Shown here piece by piece: positions 1-9,155 of a DNA stretch of 64,000 bases. Each line of letters begins with the position of its first letter. The first letter of the stretch is position 1. The notes beneath the pieces were generated by a model, which was not told the DNA's origin, did not search any database, and worked only from the letters and a program-made list of their open reading frames with translations. Origin of the DNA: Actinomyces glycerinitolerans (lineage in GTDB: Bacteria; Actinomycetota; Actinomycetes; Actinomycetales; Actinomycetaceae); the NCBI RefSeq assembly GCF_900098745.1, contig NZ_FQTT01000010.1, positions 1 through 64,000 on the forward strand, in the 5' to 3' direction. Position numbers and translations under genes: made by a program.

Positions 1-1
1 C

Positions 2-343
2 CCCGCCACGGTGATGCCCGCCGGTGAGGTGATCGCCTCCTACCACGAGCTGTGGCACGTGGAGCAATCATTCCGCATGAGCAAGCACGACCTGCGGGCC
101 AGGCCCGTCTTCCACCACACCCACGACGCCATTCAAGCCCATCTCACCGCGGTGATGGCATCCCTGGCCGTCGCCCGCCACCTACAAGCCGCCACCGGCA
201 TCAGCATCAAACGACTCGTCCGCGAACTGCGGCCCCTCCAGGAAGTCACCATCACCATCAACGGCCACCAAATAACCGCCCAGCCCCAGCTCACCCAGAC
301 CGCACAGCAAATCCTCAACAACCTGAACGCCGCAGGGCACTAA
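2..343 (+). CDS. IS1634-type transposase, C-terminal fragment (cut by window edge)
   Basis: The frame is open from the left edge and ends at a TAA at 341-343, so only the last 113 residues or so are visible. The segment YHELWHVEQSFRMSKHDLRA, followed by RPVFHHTHDAIQAHL, is the signature of the C-terminal catalytic half of IS1634-like (IS4 superfamily) DDE transposases; its Glu lies in the YHELWHVE stretch. The start and the remaining catalytic Asp residues lie outside the window, so whether the element is intact cannot be judged. The insertion-sequence end should fall just after the stop, about 344-375, before the oppositely oriented oxidoreductase gene. Family assignment is from motif recognition. 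Confidence 0.8.
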   Translation, partial: PATVMPAGEVIASYHELWHVEQSFRMSKHDLRARPVFHHTHDAIQAHLTAVMASLAVARHLQAATGISIKRLVRELRPLQEVTITINGHQITAQPQLTQTAQQILNNLNAAGH

Positions 344-398
344 ACTGTCAGGACTCAGGTCAGTAGTGTTGTCAGCCTCGGTCAGTGGGCGCCGGACC

Positions 399-1625
399 TC
401 AGGCCCAGTCCTCGACGTCGGTGGTCACGTCCCGACCGGAGGCGGCGGCCTCGTCGATGGCGCAGGAGAGCAGGTGGTCCTGACAGGCCTGCGCCAGCGG
501 GTAGGGGGCCGGGCCCTCGCCGCGCGCCCACCGGCCGGTGTCCTGAAGGATGGTGGCGACGGCGAGGTCGTCCTCGCTCATGCGCGTTCCCACCCACCGG
601 TTGCGGTAGACGACCCGCCCATCCAGGCTGGCATGGATCAGATCATTGCCCTCCAGGTTCAGGTCGCGCCCCGTGCGCCGGTACTCGATCCGGCTGGTCA
701 CCGCCCCGGCGTCGGGCACCCAACGGGTGACGGCGTCGTCGACGATCTCCCCCAGCGTGCCGCGCACCAGCACGCGCCGCGACAGCAGCGGGTTGTGCCA
801 CTGGTTCGAGGTGAACTCGTAGACGCCGGTGCGGCCGCCGTCGAAGGCGAGGGTGGCCAGCACCGTCTCGCCCGGTTCGACGGCGGGCACCGCATTCCAG
901 CCGTCGCGGCCGAGTGGCTGGAGGAGCGGGGCCGGGAAGCTGCGGGCGGTGACGGTGACGGGACCGCCCAGTGGGGCGTCGTCGTCGGCCAGGAAGTGCC
1001 GCAGCAGCGAGACGGCGTGGTAGCCGTGCGTGGAGGAGACCTGCGCCCAGGTGGGGGTGCCGATGGTGCCGGCGCGGATGGCCGCGAGGCGGGCGGCGTG
1101 GCCGGGCATGCGCGGGTACTGCTCGGCGACCTGGACCAGGCCGGAGGCGCCGACGTTGCGCCACAGGGCGCGCAGCGAGTCGGGGTCTGGCGCGGGCGGA
1201 GTCTCCGACAGCACCGGGATGCCACGGTCCACCAGCTCACGAACCAGGTCCGGCATGGCGGCCCAGCCCACCGACGGCACGACCAGCTCGGGGGAGCGGG
1301 CTCGCAGGTCGTCGAGGGAGCCGGTGGTGGCGACGCCGAACTCCTCGGCGAGCGCCTGGCGCGACTCGGCGCGGCGGGCCAGGGCACCTACGCACTCCAG
1401 GCGCTCGGGGGCCATGGCGGCCAGGCGCAGGAAGAAGCGGGCCCGCCAGCCGGCGCCGATGACGCCGAAGCGAACCGGCCCGTGCGGCGGCGGGGCCGGG
1501 CTCTGGTCGGGCATGGGGGCGCTGTAGGGGCGGGTCGGTTCGGGCGCGGCGGGGTGGCGCGGAAAGCGCGGCGGCTGCGCGGGCGGCGTGGGGGCGTGAT
1601 CGGTGGTGTGGGCGTCGCTGCTCAC
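399..1625 (-). CDS. Gfo/Idh/MocA family oxidoreductase
   Basis: Predicted cytosolic NAD(P)-dependent sugar or sugar-acid dehydrogenase of 408 residues. The Rossmann motif GVIGAGW is at about residues 54-60. SETPPAP at about 140-146 sits where the family has its EKP-type catalytic motif, with the Lys replaced by Thr. The start is a GTG at 1625 with GAGGAGA just upstream. The first 50 residues are Pro-rich and low complexity, so an internal ATG near residue 38 is an alternative. It is the last gene of the leftward run kinase - permease - permease - binding protein - deacetylase - oxidoreductase, which suggests a late catabolic step on the imported sugar. Substrate is unknown, and the missing Lys makes a changed activity possible. 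Confidence 0.85.
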   Translation of the reverse strand: MSSDAHTTDHAPTPPAQPPRFPRHPAAPEPTRPYSAPMPDQSPAPPPHGPVRFGVIGAGWRARFFLRLAAMAPERLECVGALARRAESRQALAEEFGVATTGSLDDLRARSPELVVPSVGWAAMPDLVRELVDRGIPVLSETPPAPDPDSLRALWRNVGASGLVQVAEQYPRMPGHAARLAAIRAGTIGTPTWAQVSSTHGYHAVSLLRHFLADDDAPLGGPVTVTARSFPAPLLQPLGRDGWNAVPAVEPGETVLATLAFDGGRTGVYEFTSNQWHNPLLSRRVLVRGTLGEIVDDAVTRWVPDAGAVTSRIEYRRTGRDLNLEGNDLIHASLDGRVVYRNRWVGTRMSEDDLAVATILQDTGRWARGEGPAPYPLAQACQDHLLSCAIDEAAASGRDVTTDVEDWA

Positions 1626-1747
1626 GGCGGTCTCCTCGGGCTGCAGACTTCATCGTCGAGACGGCAACGACGCTATACCCCGGGCGAGGCGGGGGCAACG
1701 GGGGTTATCCCTTGACGGTGCCTTCCGGGATCCGAACCGGACGCGGG

Positions 1748-2452
1748 TCAGCGCACTTGCCAGCGGAAGAAGCACTCGGCGAATTCCGCTCCTTCGGGCG
1801 CGCCTGCGGCGTCGCGTACGGCCGCTTCGCGCAGGAGGCGCTCCATCCGGTCCAGATCGGGGAACTGACTCACATGGCTGCGTACGGCCGCGATCTTGCG
1901 GTCCAGATCGCCCTGGGTCACCGGTGATACATGATTGATCTCCCTGTGCCCCTGGAACCAGACTTCGCTCGGGTCGTGGGGCTCCAGCCCCTGTGCGAGG
2001 AGATCGCGGTAGTCGAAGGGGTTGCCGGCGGCCGGATAGGCGGCCTCGACGACGGCGTGTCCCACCGCCCGATGATCGGGGTGGTTCGCAGCGGTGGAGG
2101 CGAAGTTGTACTCCGGTGAGGTGGTGAGGATCAGATCAGGGGCGTGGCGTCGGATTGCGGCGACGATTTCGCGCACCAGTCCCGTGGCCTCGCGAACATG
2201 GCCGTCCGCGACGCCGCTCAGGAAGGAGACGTCACTGATGCCGAGATGAGCCGCGGCGGCCCTCTGCTCCGCCCGGCGCCGCTCCGCCATGCGCTCCTGG
2301 CCCTCGGCCGTGAAGCCGCCGGCGTCACCGGCGGTGACGAGCAGCAGGGCGACGTCGGCGCCCTCCCGGACCAGACGGGCGAGGGTGGCGCCGGCCCCGA
2401 CGTCTGCGTCGTCGGGGTGGGCGTAGATGCCCAGCACGCGCTCATACTCCAC
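1748..2452 (-). CDS. PIG-L family deacetylase
   Basis: A 234-residue LmbE/PIG-L-fold protein. These zinc enzymes remove N-acetyl groups from GlcNAc-type sugars and related conjugates. The zinc motif AHPDD is at residues 11-15 and a second His motif, NHPDH, at 123-127, both in the expected positions. I chose the GTG at 2450-2452, which has AAGGAG seven bases upstream and puts the protein start just before the first strand; an ATG farther upstream would add a charged, low-complexity 53-residue extension. It lies about 100 bases downstream of the binding-protein gene in the same operon. This suggests the imported glycan carries an N-acyl sugar, but that is inferred from family and context only. 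Confidence 0.88.
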   Translation of the reverse strand: MEYERVLGIYAHPDDADVGAGATLARLVREGADVALLLVTAGDAGGFTAEGQERMAERRRAEQRAAAAHLGISDVSFLSGVADGHVREATGLVREIVAAIRRHAPDLILTTSPEYNFASTAANHPDHRAVGHAVVEAAYPAAGNPFDYRDLLAQGLEPHDPSEVWFQGHREINHVSPVTQGDLDRKIAAVRSHVSQFPDLDRMERLLREAAVRDAAGAPEGAEFAECFFRWQVR

Positions 2453-2555
2453 AATGGTCTCCTTCCGTGTGGCGCGGTTGTCCTCGCGCCTGTACACGCG
2501 CTCTCCTTCACTTTCCTTCGGAGAGTGTGGGATGGTCGGTCGACGTGTTTGAGGT

Positions 2556-3917
2556 TCAGTCCTCGATGACCTTGTTCCCGGCCTCTTGGGCCGCTTCGAC
2601 TCCCTCGGCAACGTCCCGACGGCCGAGGAACACCTCAGAGAGGATCTTCACCGAGGCGTCCATGGCCCCCTGAATGTTCGAGCCGAACGGTCCCGGCAGG
2701 GCGGTGTCGGTATCGATATCCGTCATGGCGGAGACGTCTACTCCCTGCTCATTCCAGTAGTTCGTCCACGACTCCTGGGCATCGGTATTGCCCGGGAGTC
2801 CGACGCCGGTCTCCCCAAGGCATTTCGAGCCGTCGGCGCCGGCGATCCATGCCAGGAGCTGCTTCTGAGCGGTCGGATTGTCCGAATTGGCGGAGCCGGC
2901 CGCAACAATGGCGTTGATGACGCCTCCCCGGCCCCTGGGCCCCTGCGGCAGCGGGACTATCCCCCATTCGAAGCTCGCGCCGTCGTTGACGTTGGCGAGG
3001 TTGTAGGCGCCGGATTGGAACAGTCCCATCTTGCCCTGTATGAACTGGTCGCGGGAGAAGTCTCCGTTGTCGTTGGTGTCCGCGGCGGACGGTGCCACGT
3101 GGTCCTTGTTGATGAGGTCGACTATGTATTGAAAGGTGTCGATGCCCTCAGCGGAGGCGAAGTTCAGCGTGCCCTCGGAGTCCTGGTAGGAGGCGCCGTT
3201 GGCGCCGAGCCAGGGGAGGTAGATCGCCTGCAGGTCCAGTGCGGCGTTGTAGCCGAATTGGACGATGTTGTTCGGGTCGAAACCGTTGTCCGCAGGTGTC
3301 AGGCCGTTGCCGTCCAGGGTGAGACGGGCGGCGGTCTCCCGCAGCGTGTCGGTTGAGGCATGGGGGTCCCAGGCCAGCTCCTCGAGGTCGGCGACGGTGA
3401 TGCCCGCCTTCTCGAGCAGTTCCTTGTTGTAGTACACGGCGATATTCGGGTCGGCCAGAGCGGGAACGCCCCACAGAGCACCGTCGTGGGTGTACTGCGT
3501 GATCGCCGCGTCGAGCCAGCCCTCACGTTCGGACTCGGGGAACGCCTCATCGATGTTGAGCAGTCGGCCGGCGGCGGCGTAGTCGACGAAGTTGGAGCTG
3601 TTGGTCCAGAAGACATCGGGTGCGGAGTCCGCGGCGATGTCATTGCGTAGCGTCGTGAAGTAGTCCGACCAGGCGACCTGCTCGATTCGGACATCGATGC
3701 CGGTGTCTGCCGTGAAGGTCTTGAGGGCGTCCTCGTAGGCAGAGGCCGCCTGCTCGTCCCACAGGCGGAAGGTGATCGAGTCACCTTCCGCCGAATTGTC
3801 AGAGGACGAGGACGAGCCGCAGGCGGCGAGTACGGACATGACGGCGCTGGCGGAGAGGGACATTCCGGCGGCGTGTAGCGCGGAGCGTCGGGAGATGGTG
3901 GCGGTGGTGCGTGACAT
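2556..3917 (-). CDS. ABC transporter sugar-binding lipoprotein
   Basis: Family 1 extracellular solute-binding protein of 453 residues. The N-terminus has a signal peptide with SRRSALHAAG and a lipobox LAAC giving a lipidated Cys at about residue 33, followed by a Ser-rich linker. The mature part begins with ITFRLWDEQAASAYEDALK, typical of maltose/oligosaccharide-type binding proteins. GAGGAG precedes the ATG at 3917. It lies directly downstream of two cognate permease genes. No ATPase gene is in the cluster, so a shared MsiK-type ATPase encoded elsewhere probably energises the transporter, as is common in actinobacteria. Ligand is unknown. Confidence 0.93.
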   Translation of the reverse strand: MSRTTATISRRSALHAAGMSLSASAVMSVLAACGSSSSSDNSAEGDSITFRLWDEQAASAYEDALKTFTADTGIDVRIEQVAWSDYFTTLRNDIAADSAPDVFWTNSSNFVDYAAAGRLLNIDEAFPESEREGWLDAAITQYTHDGALWGVPALADPNIAVYYNKELLEKAGITVADLEELAWDPHASTDTLRETAARLTLDGNGLTPADNGFDPNNIVQFGYNAALDLQAIYLPWLGANGASYQDSEGTLNFASAEGIDTFQYIVDLINKDHVAPSAADTNDNGDFSRDQFIQGKMGLFQSGAYNLANVNDGASFEWGIVPLPQGPRGRGGVINAIVAAGSANSDNPTAQKQLLAWIAGADGSKCLGETGVGLPGNTDAQESWTNYWNEQGVDVSAMTDIDTDTALPGPFGSNIQGAMDASVKILSEVFLGRRDVAEGVEAAQEAGNKVIED

Positions 3918-4017
3918 GAGGTCTCCTCACTTCTCGGTGTCGAGGTCGACGTTGTTCTCCGGGGTTTGGTGGACGGCCGGTGTCGGATCGCGGCGTTCGG
4001 AACATGGTTATTCGGGC

Positions 4018-4947
4018 CTACTTCAGTCCGGTCAACACGATCGAGGCGACGATCTGCTTCTGGAAGGCGATGAACAGAATGATGAGGGGTACGAGTGCAA
4101 TGGTTGTGGCGGACATTACGTACGTCCAATTGGCGTTGTACTGGGACTGCAGGGCGGCCGTCGCCACGGTTATCACCTTGGGCCGCTGGCTGGCGATGAC
4201 GCGCGGCCACATGAAGGAGTTCCACTGGCTGACCACCGTGATGAGGGTCAGCGTGGCGAGGATGGGACGCGATATCGGCAGAACGACTTGAAGCAGTGTG
4301 CGCACGTGCCCGGCACCGTCTACGCGCGCGGCGTCGATGAGTTCTTGCGGAATGGACCGGAAGTTCTCCCGCAGGAGGAAGACGGCGTAGGGCGATGCCA
4401 GCATGAAGGGGATGACGATGCCCCAGAAGGTGTTGTTCATTCCGGCTTTGGCCATCATGAGGTACAGCGGGATCACGAGCACGCTGGAGGGCAGCATCAT
4501 CGTCGCCAGGAATATCCAGAAGATGATGTCACGTCCGGGGAAGGAGAGGCGGGCGAAGGCGTAGGCGGCCATGACGGAGGAGCCGATCTGCGCGACAACC
4601 ATGACGGCGACCATCGCCAGAGTGGTCCAGATGGCGCTGGCGAAGTCGATGCGACCGCCCAACACCGCGGCGAAGGAGTCGAGTGTCCAGGGGTCGGGCG
4701 GGGCCAACGGCGAATGGGAGGCGAAGTCTCTAGGAGACTTGAACGCCGTCATGAAGCTGAACAGGAAGGGCAGAACCATGATGATCGCGGCAAGGCCCAG
4801 TCCCAGGTAGATTCCCAGCACCGCTAGCGGGCCGCGCCGGTTGCTGACACGCCCCCATCCCCGCCCGCTGCGGCCTTGCGAGCGGAGACTCGGCCGCGTG
4901 TGAACAGGAGTGGTGCCGATCGCGACGGCGTCGTCAGAGGAGCTCAT
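4018..4947 (-). CDS. Carbohydrate ABC transporter permease (MalG-like)
   Basis: Inner-membrane subunit of 309 residues. A roughly 40-residue cytosolic N-terminus is followed by about six hydrophobic segments. The EAA coupling motif that contacts the ATPase is visible as IDAARVDGAGHVRTLLQVVL at about residues 204-223. AGGAGG precedes the ATG at 4947. The gene overlaps the end of the upstream permease gene by 14 bases, so the two are probably translationally coupled and pair as a MalF/MalG-type heterodimer. It serves the binding lipoprotein encoded next downstream. Confidence 0.93.
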   Translation of the reverse strand: MSSSDDAVAIGTTPVHTRPSLRSQGRSGRGWGRVSNRRGPLAVLGIYLGLGLAAIIMVLPFLFSFMTAFKSPRDFASHSPLAPPDPWTLDSFAAVLGGRIDFASAIWTTLAMVAVMVVAQIGSSVMAAYAFARLSFPGRDIIFWIFLATMMLPSSVLVIPLYLMMAKAGMNNTFWGIVIPFMLASPYAVFLLRENFRSIPQELIDAARVDGAGHVRTLLQVVLPISRPILATLTLITVVSQWNSFMWPRVIASQRPKVITVATAALQSQYNANWTYVMSATTIALVPLIILFIAFQKQIVASIVLTGLK

Positions 4948-5824
4948 AGGTCGTCCTCCTGCGGAAGTAGAGGTTCTGGGCGGCGGTGATGACCATCAGG
5001 ATGAGCATCATGACGACCGCCATGACGGCGGCCCTCCCCATGTCCCAATTGACGAAGGCCTGCTCATATATCTCAAAGGCGAGGACCGACGTCGATCCTG
5101 CGGGTCCGCCGTGCGTGAGTGCGAAGACCTGATCGAAGATATTGAATGCCGCGATAATGGTGGTCACCGAGACGAAGAAGAAGGTCGGGCGCAGTAGCGG
5201 TACTTTGATCCGCCAGAAGATCTGGGTGGGTGAGGCGCCATCGACCCACGCCGCCTCTATGAGCTCGGAGGGGATGGACAGCAGGCCGGCGATGAAGAAC
5301 AGGGACGTGTAGCCGACGTTGTTCCAAATGACGACGAGTGCGACTGCCGGCAGCGCCCACGTCTCCGAAACGAGGATCTCCAGGCGGGTTCCGGCGATGG
5401 CCGAGAGCAGACCGCCGGTGGGCGCGAAGATCCACGACCACACAACACCCAGGGCCAGAGGGGAGGAGATCCAGGGGATGACGATGAGGGTGCGAAATAC
5501 GTTCGTGCCGCGCACACCTTTGGTGAGCATATTGGCCAACGCGAGCCCTAGGCCGATCTGAATCGGCACCACCAGGGCGACTAGGAGCAGTGTCACCCGG
5601 AGGGAGGAGAGGAACTCGGGATCGCCGAGGACCTCGCTGATCTGCGTGAGTCCGACATACTCGGGATCAGAAATCATGTCCCACTTGTGCACGGTGAGCC
5701 AGAGCACGATGCCGACCGGCACAACCATGAACAGGGACACGCCAATGACGCTCGGCGTGAGGAAGAGGTATCCGGAGATCGCCTCCCGGAGACGAGCTCG
5801 GCGAATGAAGTTGTTCGCCTTCAC
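4934..5824 (-). CDS. Sugar ABC transporter permease (MalF-like)
   Basis: A 296-residue membrane protein with about six hydrophobic helices; the first runs from GYLFLTPSVIGVSLFMVVPV. The EAA motif IEAAWVDGASPTQIFWRIKV sits in the second half, as in other sugar permeases of this class. Its GTG start at 5824 overlaps the stop of the kinase gene as GTGA. With the MalG-like partner and the lipoprotein it forms an oligosaccharide importer lacking its own ATPase gene in this locus. Confidence 0.93.
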   Translation of the reverse strand: MKANNFIRRARLREAISGYLFLTPSVIGVSLFMVVPVGIVLWLTVHKWDMISDPEYVGLTQISEVLGDPEFLSSLRVTLLLVALVVPIQIGLGLALANMLTKGVRGTNVFRTLIVIPWISSPLALGVVWSWIFAPTGGLLSAIAGTRLEILVSETWALPAVALVVIWNNVGYTSLFFIAGLLSIPSELIEAAWVDGASPTQIFWRIKVPLLRPTFFFVSVTTIIAAFNIFDQVFALTHGGPAGSTSVLAFEIYEQAFVNWDMGRAAVMAVVMMLILMVITAAQNLYFRRRTTYELL

Positions 5825-6834
5825 AACACAACACCGCGATCGGCATATTCGTGCCGGGAAAGTGCCGCGTACTCTTCGATGAGCTCCAGGAAGTCGGTGC
5901 TGAACCCCTCCGGCAGGGGCGTGGTGCGGACCAGCGCGGCCACCTGCGCAGGGCTGGGCGCGTTGAGTGATCCGCCCGGCCGCCCCAGGGTGGCGGCGGC
6001 TACCACACAGGCCAGGGAGACGGCCGGGTGCAGCCCCAGATCATGCAGGTACGCCCACACCAGTCCGGAGGTGAAGGCGTCCCCGGCGCCGGTGGTGTCC
6101 ACCACGGGCACGTCCAGGGCCGGCAGCGTCAGCAGCTCCTCCCCGTCGCAGGCGACCACGCCGTCGGCCCCGCAGGTGACCACCACGACGGGCACCCGCT
6201 CGGCCAGTGCCCGGGCGGCCTCGGCGGCGGTGCCCGTCCGCGTGTAGTGGAGCGCCTCGGACTCGTTGGGGGTGAACACGTCCACAAGATCCAGCGGGGC
6301 GAGGTCCTCCTCGCTCCAGCGTCCGGTCGGGTCCCAGCCGGTGTCGCCGAAGACCATGGTGGGTGCCGGGCCGTAGCGCCAGCGCGAGACGGCCTCCCGG
6401 CCCGTGCGAATCGCACCCAGATCCGCCACGAGCGCCGTCGGTGTCGGCCAGCCCGAGGCCGGGACGGGCGCCGTGTCCTCCCCGCAGGTGGTCAGGGCGC
6501 GGTCGCCGTCCAGGGCCAGGGAGACGGTGACATTCTGCCGTCGGGTGCGTTCTGCCCGGGACAGATCCACACCCTCGGCCTCAAGCATGTCGGTGACGAG
6601 GACTCCGGCCCGATCCGTTCCCAGGTACGTGCACAGTCCGGTCGGCAGACCGAGGCGCGCGAGGGTGACCGCCTGGTTGGCGGCGCCTCCCGGCATGAGG
6701 GCGCAGTCCTCGACCCGCTGCTCCTCCCCGGGGGCGGTCGCATGCGTGAGGCCGCTCATGACGACGTCGAGGAAGGTGGGCCCGACGACGAGGGCCCGGC
6801 GGTCCGGGTCGGCGGGAGCTGCGCGATGCGGCAT
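5821..6834 (-). CDS. PfkB family carbohydrate kinase
   Basis: Ribokinase-fold sugar kinase of 337 residues. The substrate-side motif GGAANQA is at 49-55 and the C-terminal signature DTTGAGDAFTSG, with catalytic Asp at about 252, is complete. It opens the leftward operon: ATG at 6834 with GAGGAGG upstream, 105 bases from the divergent DeoR gene. Because the operon couples an ABC importer with a GH4 enzyme, which normally acts on phosphorylated glycosides, one idea is that this kinase phosphorylates the imported sugar or a released monosaccharide. Specificity cannot be read from the sequence. Confidence 0.9.
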   Translation of the reverse strand: MPHRAAPADPDRRALVVGPTFLDVVMSGLTHATAPGEEQRVEDCALMPGGAANQAVTLARLGLPTGLCTYLGTDRAGVLVTDMLEAEGVDLSRAERTRRQNVTVSLALDGDRALTTCGEDTAPVPASGWPTPTALVADLGAIRTGREAVSRWRYGPAPTMVFGDTGWDPTGRWSEEDLAPLDLVDVFTPNESEALHYTRTGTAAEAARALAERVPVVVVTCGADGVVACDGEELLTLPALDVPVVDTTGAGDAFTSGLVWAYLHDLGLHPAVSLACVVAAATLGRPGGSLNAPSPAQVAALVRTTPLPEGFSTDFLELIEEYAALSRHEYADRGVVL

Positions 6835-6898
6835 GCGACCTCCTCATCAGACACGCCGGTTGCTCGGCGCACGTAAGTGTACTTGAAATTGCTCAAAA

Positions 6899-6916
6899 AT
6901 GCGCGATTTCGCGCAT
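6899..6916. promoter_or_regulatory. Palindromic site in the DeoR/PfkB divergent promoter region
   Basis: A perfect inverted repeat, ATGCGCG-ATTT-CGCGCAT, lies midway between the divergent starts at 6834 and 6940, in an AT-richer stretch. It is a good candidate operator for the adjacent DeoR-type repressor, controlling both the kinase/ABC operon and deoR-GH4. Assignment to this regulator is positional only. Confidence 0.5.
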
Positions 6917-6939
6917 AAATGACGTGAGGTCGATAGACT

Positions 6940-7695
6940 GTGCGCATGTTGGCTCAGCAGCGTCGTTCGGCGATCGTGGAGATGGTGAAGGAGAGCGGCG
7001 GCGTCTCGGTCGCCGATCTGGCCCGGGCGCTGGAGGTGTCCGCCTCCACCATCCGCCGCGACCTGAACGCCCTGGGTCGCGAGGGTAGACTCCGGCGGGT
7101 GCGCGGCGGAGGCACGATCGAGGCGGACGCCCAGCCCTTCGCCCACGTCGCCGCCCGGGCGGCCGGGGAGAAGGACCGCGTCGGTGCGGCGGCGGCCGGG
7201 CTCGTACGCGATCGGGACGTCGTCCTCATCGACATCGGCACCACGGGCGCCGCCGTCGCCCGGCACCTGCGGGGACGGGACATCACCGTCGTGACCGCCT
7301 CACTCGCCGTCGTCGACGTGCTGCGGGAGGACCGGCACGTGGAACTCATCGTGCTGGGCGGGGTGCTGCGCCCCTCCTACCTGTCTCTGGTGGGCGGGCT
7401 GACCGAGAACGCCCTGGCCCAGATCAGCGCCGACATCGCCTTCATGGGCACCTCCGGCGTGCGGGCGGACGGCACGGTCATGGACTCCACCGGCATCGAG
7501 GTGCCGGTCAAGCGCGCGCTTCGGGCCGCGGCCGAGCGCACCTGCCTGGTGGCCACGGCCGACAAGTTCCCCGGGGCCGGGCTACTGCCGGTGTGCCCCA
7601 TCAACGAACTCGAAGTCGTCATAACCACCGCCGCTCCCGGCACCGCCCCGCTGCCGGACCTGGCGGGCACAGCCACGGAGGTGCTGTTCGCATGA
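6940..7695 (+). CDS. DeoR family transcriptional regulator
   Basis: A 251-residue repressor. An N-terminal DeoR winged HTH covers about residues 6-58, with VADLARALEVSASTIRRDLN as its recognition-helix region. The C-terminal ISOCOT-like sensor domain carries DIGTTGAAVARHL and FMGTSGVRADG, the phospho-sugar binding loops of the family. A GTG at 6940 has GTGAGG about ten bases upstream; an ATG at 6946 is an equally plausible start. It is co-transcribed with the GH4 gene (ATGA overlap). It probably senses a sugar phosphate produced by the kinase or the GH4 enzyme. Confidence 0.92.
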   Translation: MRMLAQQRRSAIVEMVKESGGVSVADLARALEVSASTIRRDLNALGREGRLRRVRGGGTIEADAQPFAHVAARAAGEKDRVGAAAAGLVRDRDVVLIDIGTTGAAVARHLRGRDITVVTASLAVVDVLREDRHVELIVLGGVLRPSYLSLVGGLTENALAQISADIAFMGTSGVRADGTVMDSTGIEVPVKRALRAAAERTCLVATADKFPGAGLLPVCPINELEVVITTAAPGTAPLPDLAGTATEVLFA

Positions 7696-9101
7696 AACTG
7701 CTCATCGTCGGTGGCGGCGGGTTCCGCGTGCCCCAGGTGATCGAGGTACTCGCCGCCGCTCGGGCGGGCTCCGGCCACCACCCGGGGCTGGTGGTGGATG
7801 AGGTGTGCCTGTACGACGTCTCCCCGCGGCGCCTGGAGGTCATGCGCGCCGTACTGGCCGACCTCGACTTCCCGCACGCACCCGCGCTGACATCCACCAC
7901 GCACCTGGAGGAGGCGGTGCGGGGGGCCGACTTCATCTTCTCCGCCATGCGAGAGGGCGGCACCCACGGGCGCGTGCTGGACGAGCTCGTCGCCCTGGAG
8001 CAGGGCGTGCTCGGGCAGGAGACCGTGGGCGCCGGCGGCTACGCCTACGCCTTCCGCACCATCCCGGCGGCCATGGAGCTGGCCCGCACCGTCCGCGACC
8101 TCGCCCCCGAGGCCTGGGTCATCAACTTCACCAACCCCGCCGGCATCATCACCCAGGCCATGCGCACGGTGCTGGGCGGGCGCGTCGTCGGCATCTGCGA
8201 CACCCCCATCGGGCTGGTGCGGCGGGCGACGACGGCGGTCGGCGGGGACGCCGCGCGCGCGTCCCGGATCGGGCCGGGGGCGGGGCTCGACTTCGACTAT
8301 GTGGGCCTGAACCACCTGGGTTGGCTGCGCAGCCTCGTGGTTGACGGTCAGGACCGGCTGCCCGGCCTGCTCGCCGACGACGCCGCCCTGGACCGCATGG
8401 AGGAGGCGCGCATCATCGGCTTCGACTGGGTGCGCGCGCTCGGGATGCTGCCGAACGAGTACCTCTTCTACTACTACCTGGGCCGGGAGTCGCTGGAGCG
8501 CATCCGCGCCGAGGCGGAGACCCGCGGCCAGTTCCTGGAGCGGAGGCAGGGGGAGTTCTACGACGCCGTCGCCGCCGATCCGCAGCGGGCGGGGGAGCTG
8601 TGGCGGCGGGCGCACGTCGAGCGCGAGGCCACGTATATGGCCGAGTCTCGCGACGCCGCTGACCGCGCCGGGCGCCGTGAGGAGGACATTGCCGGCGGCG
8701 GTTACCAGCAGGTGGCCCTCGACCTGATGACCGCCGTGCATACCGGCGTGCCCGCCCGCATGATCCTCGACGTCGGCAACGCCGACGCGTGCTCCGCCGG
8801 CGGCGGCCTGCTGGTGCCCCAGCTGCGCGAGGACGCCGTGGTGGAGGTGCCGTGCGTCGTCGACGGCGACGGCGTGCACCCGCAGCGGGTGGGGGCGCTC
8901 GCGGGCGCCGAGCTCGGGCTGGTGACCACGGTCAAGGGCTGCGAGGAGCTGGTCATCGACGCCGCGCTCAGCGGGGACGAGACGCTGGCGTGGCGGGCGC
9001 TCGCCGGCCACCCGCTCATCGACTCCGTCAACGTGGCGCGGCGGGTGCTGGACGGCTACCTGGCCCGCAACCCCCTGGTGGCCCGGACCTTTGGGCGGTG
9101 A
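7692..9101 (+). CDS. GH4 family glycosidase (6-phospho-beta-glucosidase type)
   Basis: A 469-residue NAD- and Mn-dependent glycosidase of family 4, which cleaves by redox/elimination chemistry. The N-terminal dinucleotide loop GGGGFR is at 7-12. NFTNPAG is at 145-151. The metal-ligand Cys in ICDTP (about 169) and His in GLNHLGW (about 208) are both present. The ATG at 7692 overlaps the stop of deoR as ATGA. Most characterised GH4 enzymes with this sequence style act on 6-phospho-beta-glucosides, usually supplied by a PTS. Here the partner importer is an ABC system plus a PfkB kinase, so the substrate may differ. Confidence is high for family and moderate for activity. Confidence 0.88.
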   Translation: MKLLIVGGGGFRVPQVIEVLAAARAGSGHHPGLVVDEVCLYDVSPRRLEVMRAVLADLDFPHAPALTSTTHLEEAVRGADFIFSAMREGGTHGRVLDELVALEQGVLGQETVGAGGYAYAFRTIPAAMELARTVRDLAPEAWVINFTNPAGIITQAMRTVLGGRVVGICDTPIGLVRRATTAVGGDAARASRIGPGAGLDFDYVGLNHLGWLRSLVVDGQDRLPGLLADDAALDRMEEARIIGFDWVRALGMLPNEYLFYYYLGRESLERIRAEAETRGQFLERRQGEFYDAVAADPQRAGELWRRAHVEREATYMAESRDAADRAGRREEDIAGGGYQQVALDLMTAVHTGVPARMILDVGNADACSAGGGLLVPQLREDAVVEVPCVVDGDGVHPQRVGALAGAELGLVTTVKGCEELVIDAALSGDETLAWRALAGHPLIDSVNVARRVLDGYLARNPLVARTFGR

Positions 9102-9155
9102 GAGTCGGGCTGGGAGGAGTTACGTATCAACGGCTTGCCGCGTCTTCAGTTGCGA

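Noticed and set aside
366..1715. Long rightward open frame of about 450 codons
   Set aside because: It is antisense to the Gfo/Idh gene, is Gly/Arg/Val-rich without motifs, and arises from GC-rich third positions of the real gene.
7377..9011. Long leftward open frame opposite the GH4 gene
   Set aside because: His/Arg/Gly-rich shadow of a gene with complete family motifs on the other strand.
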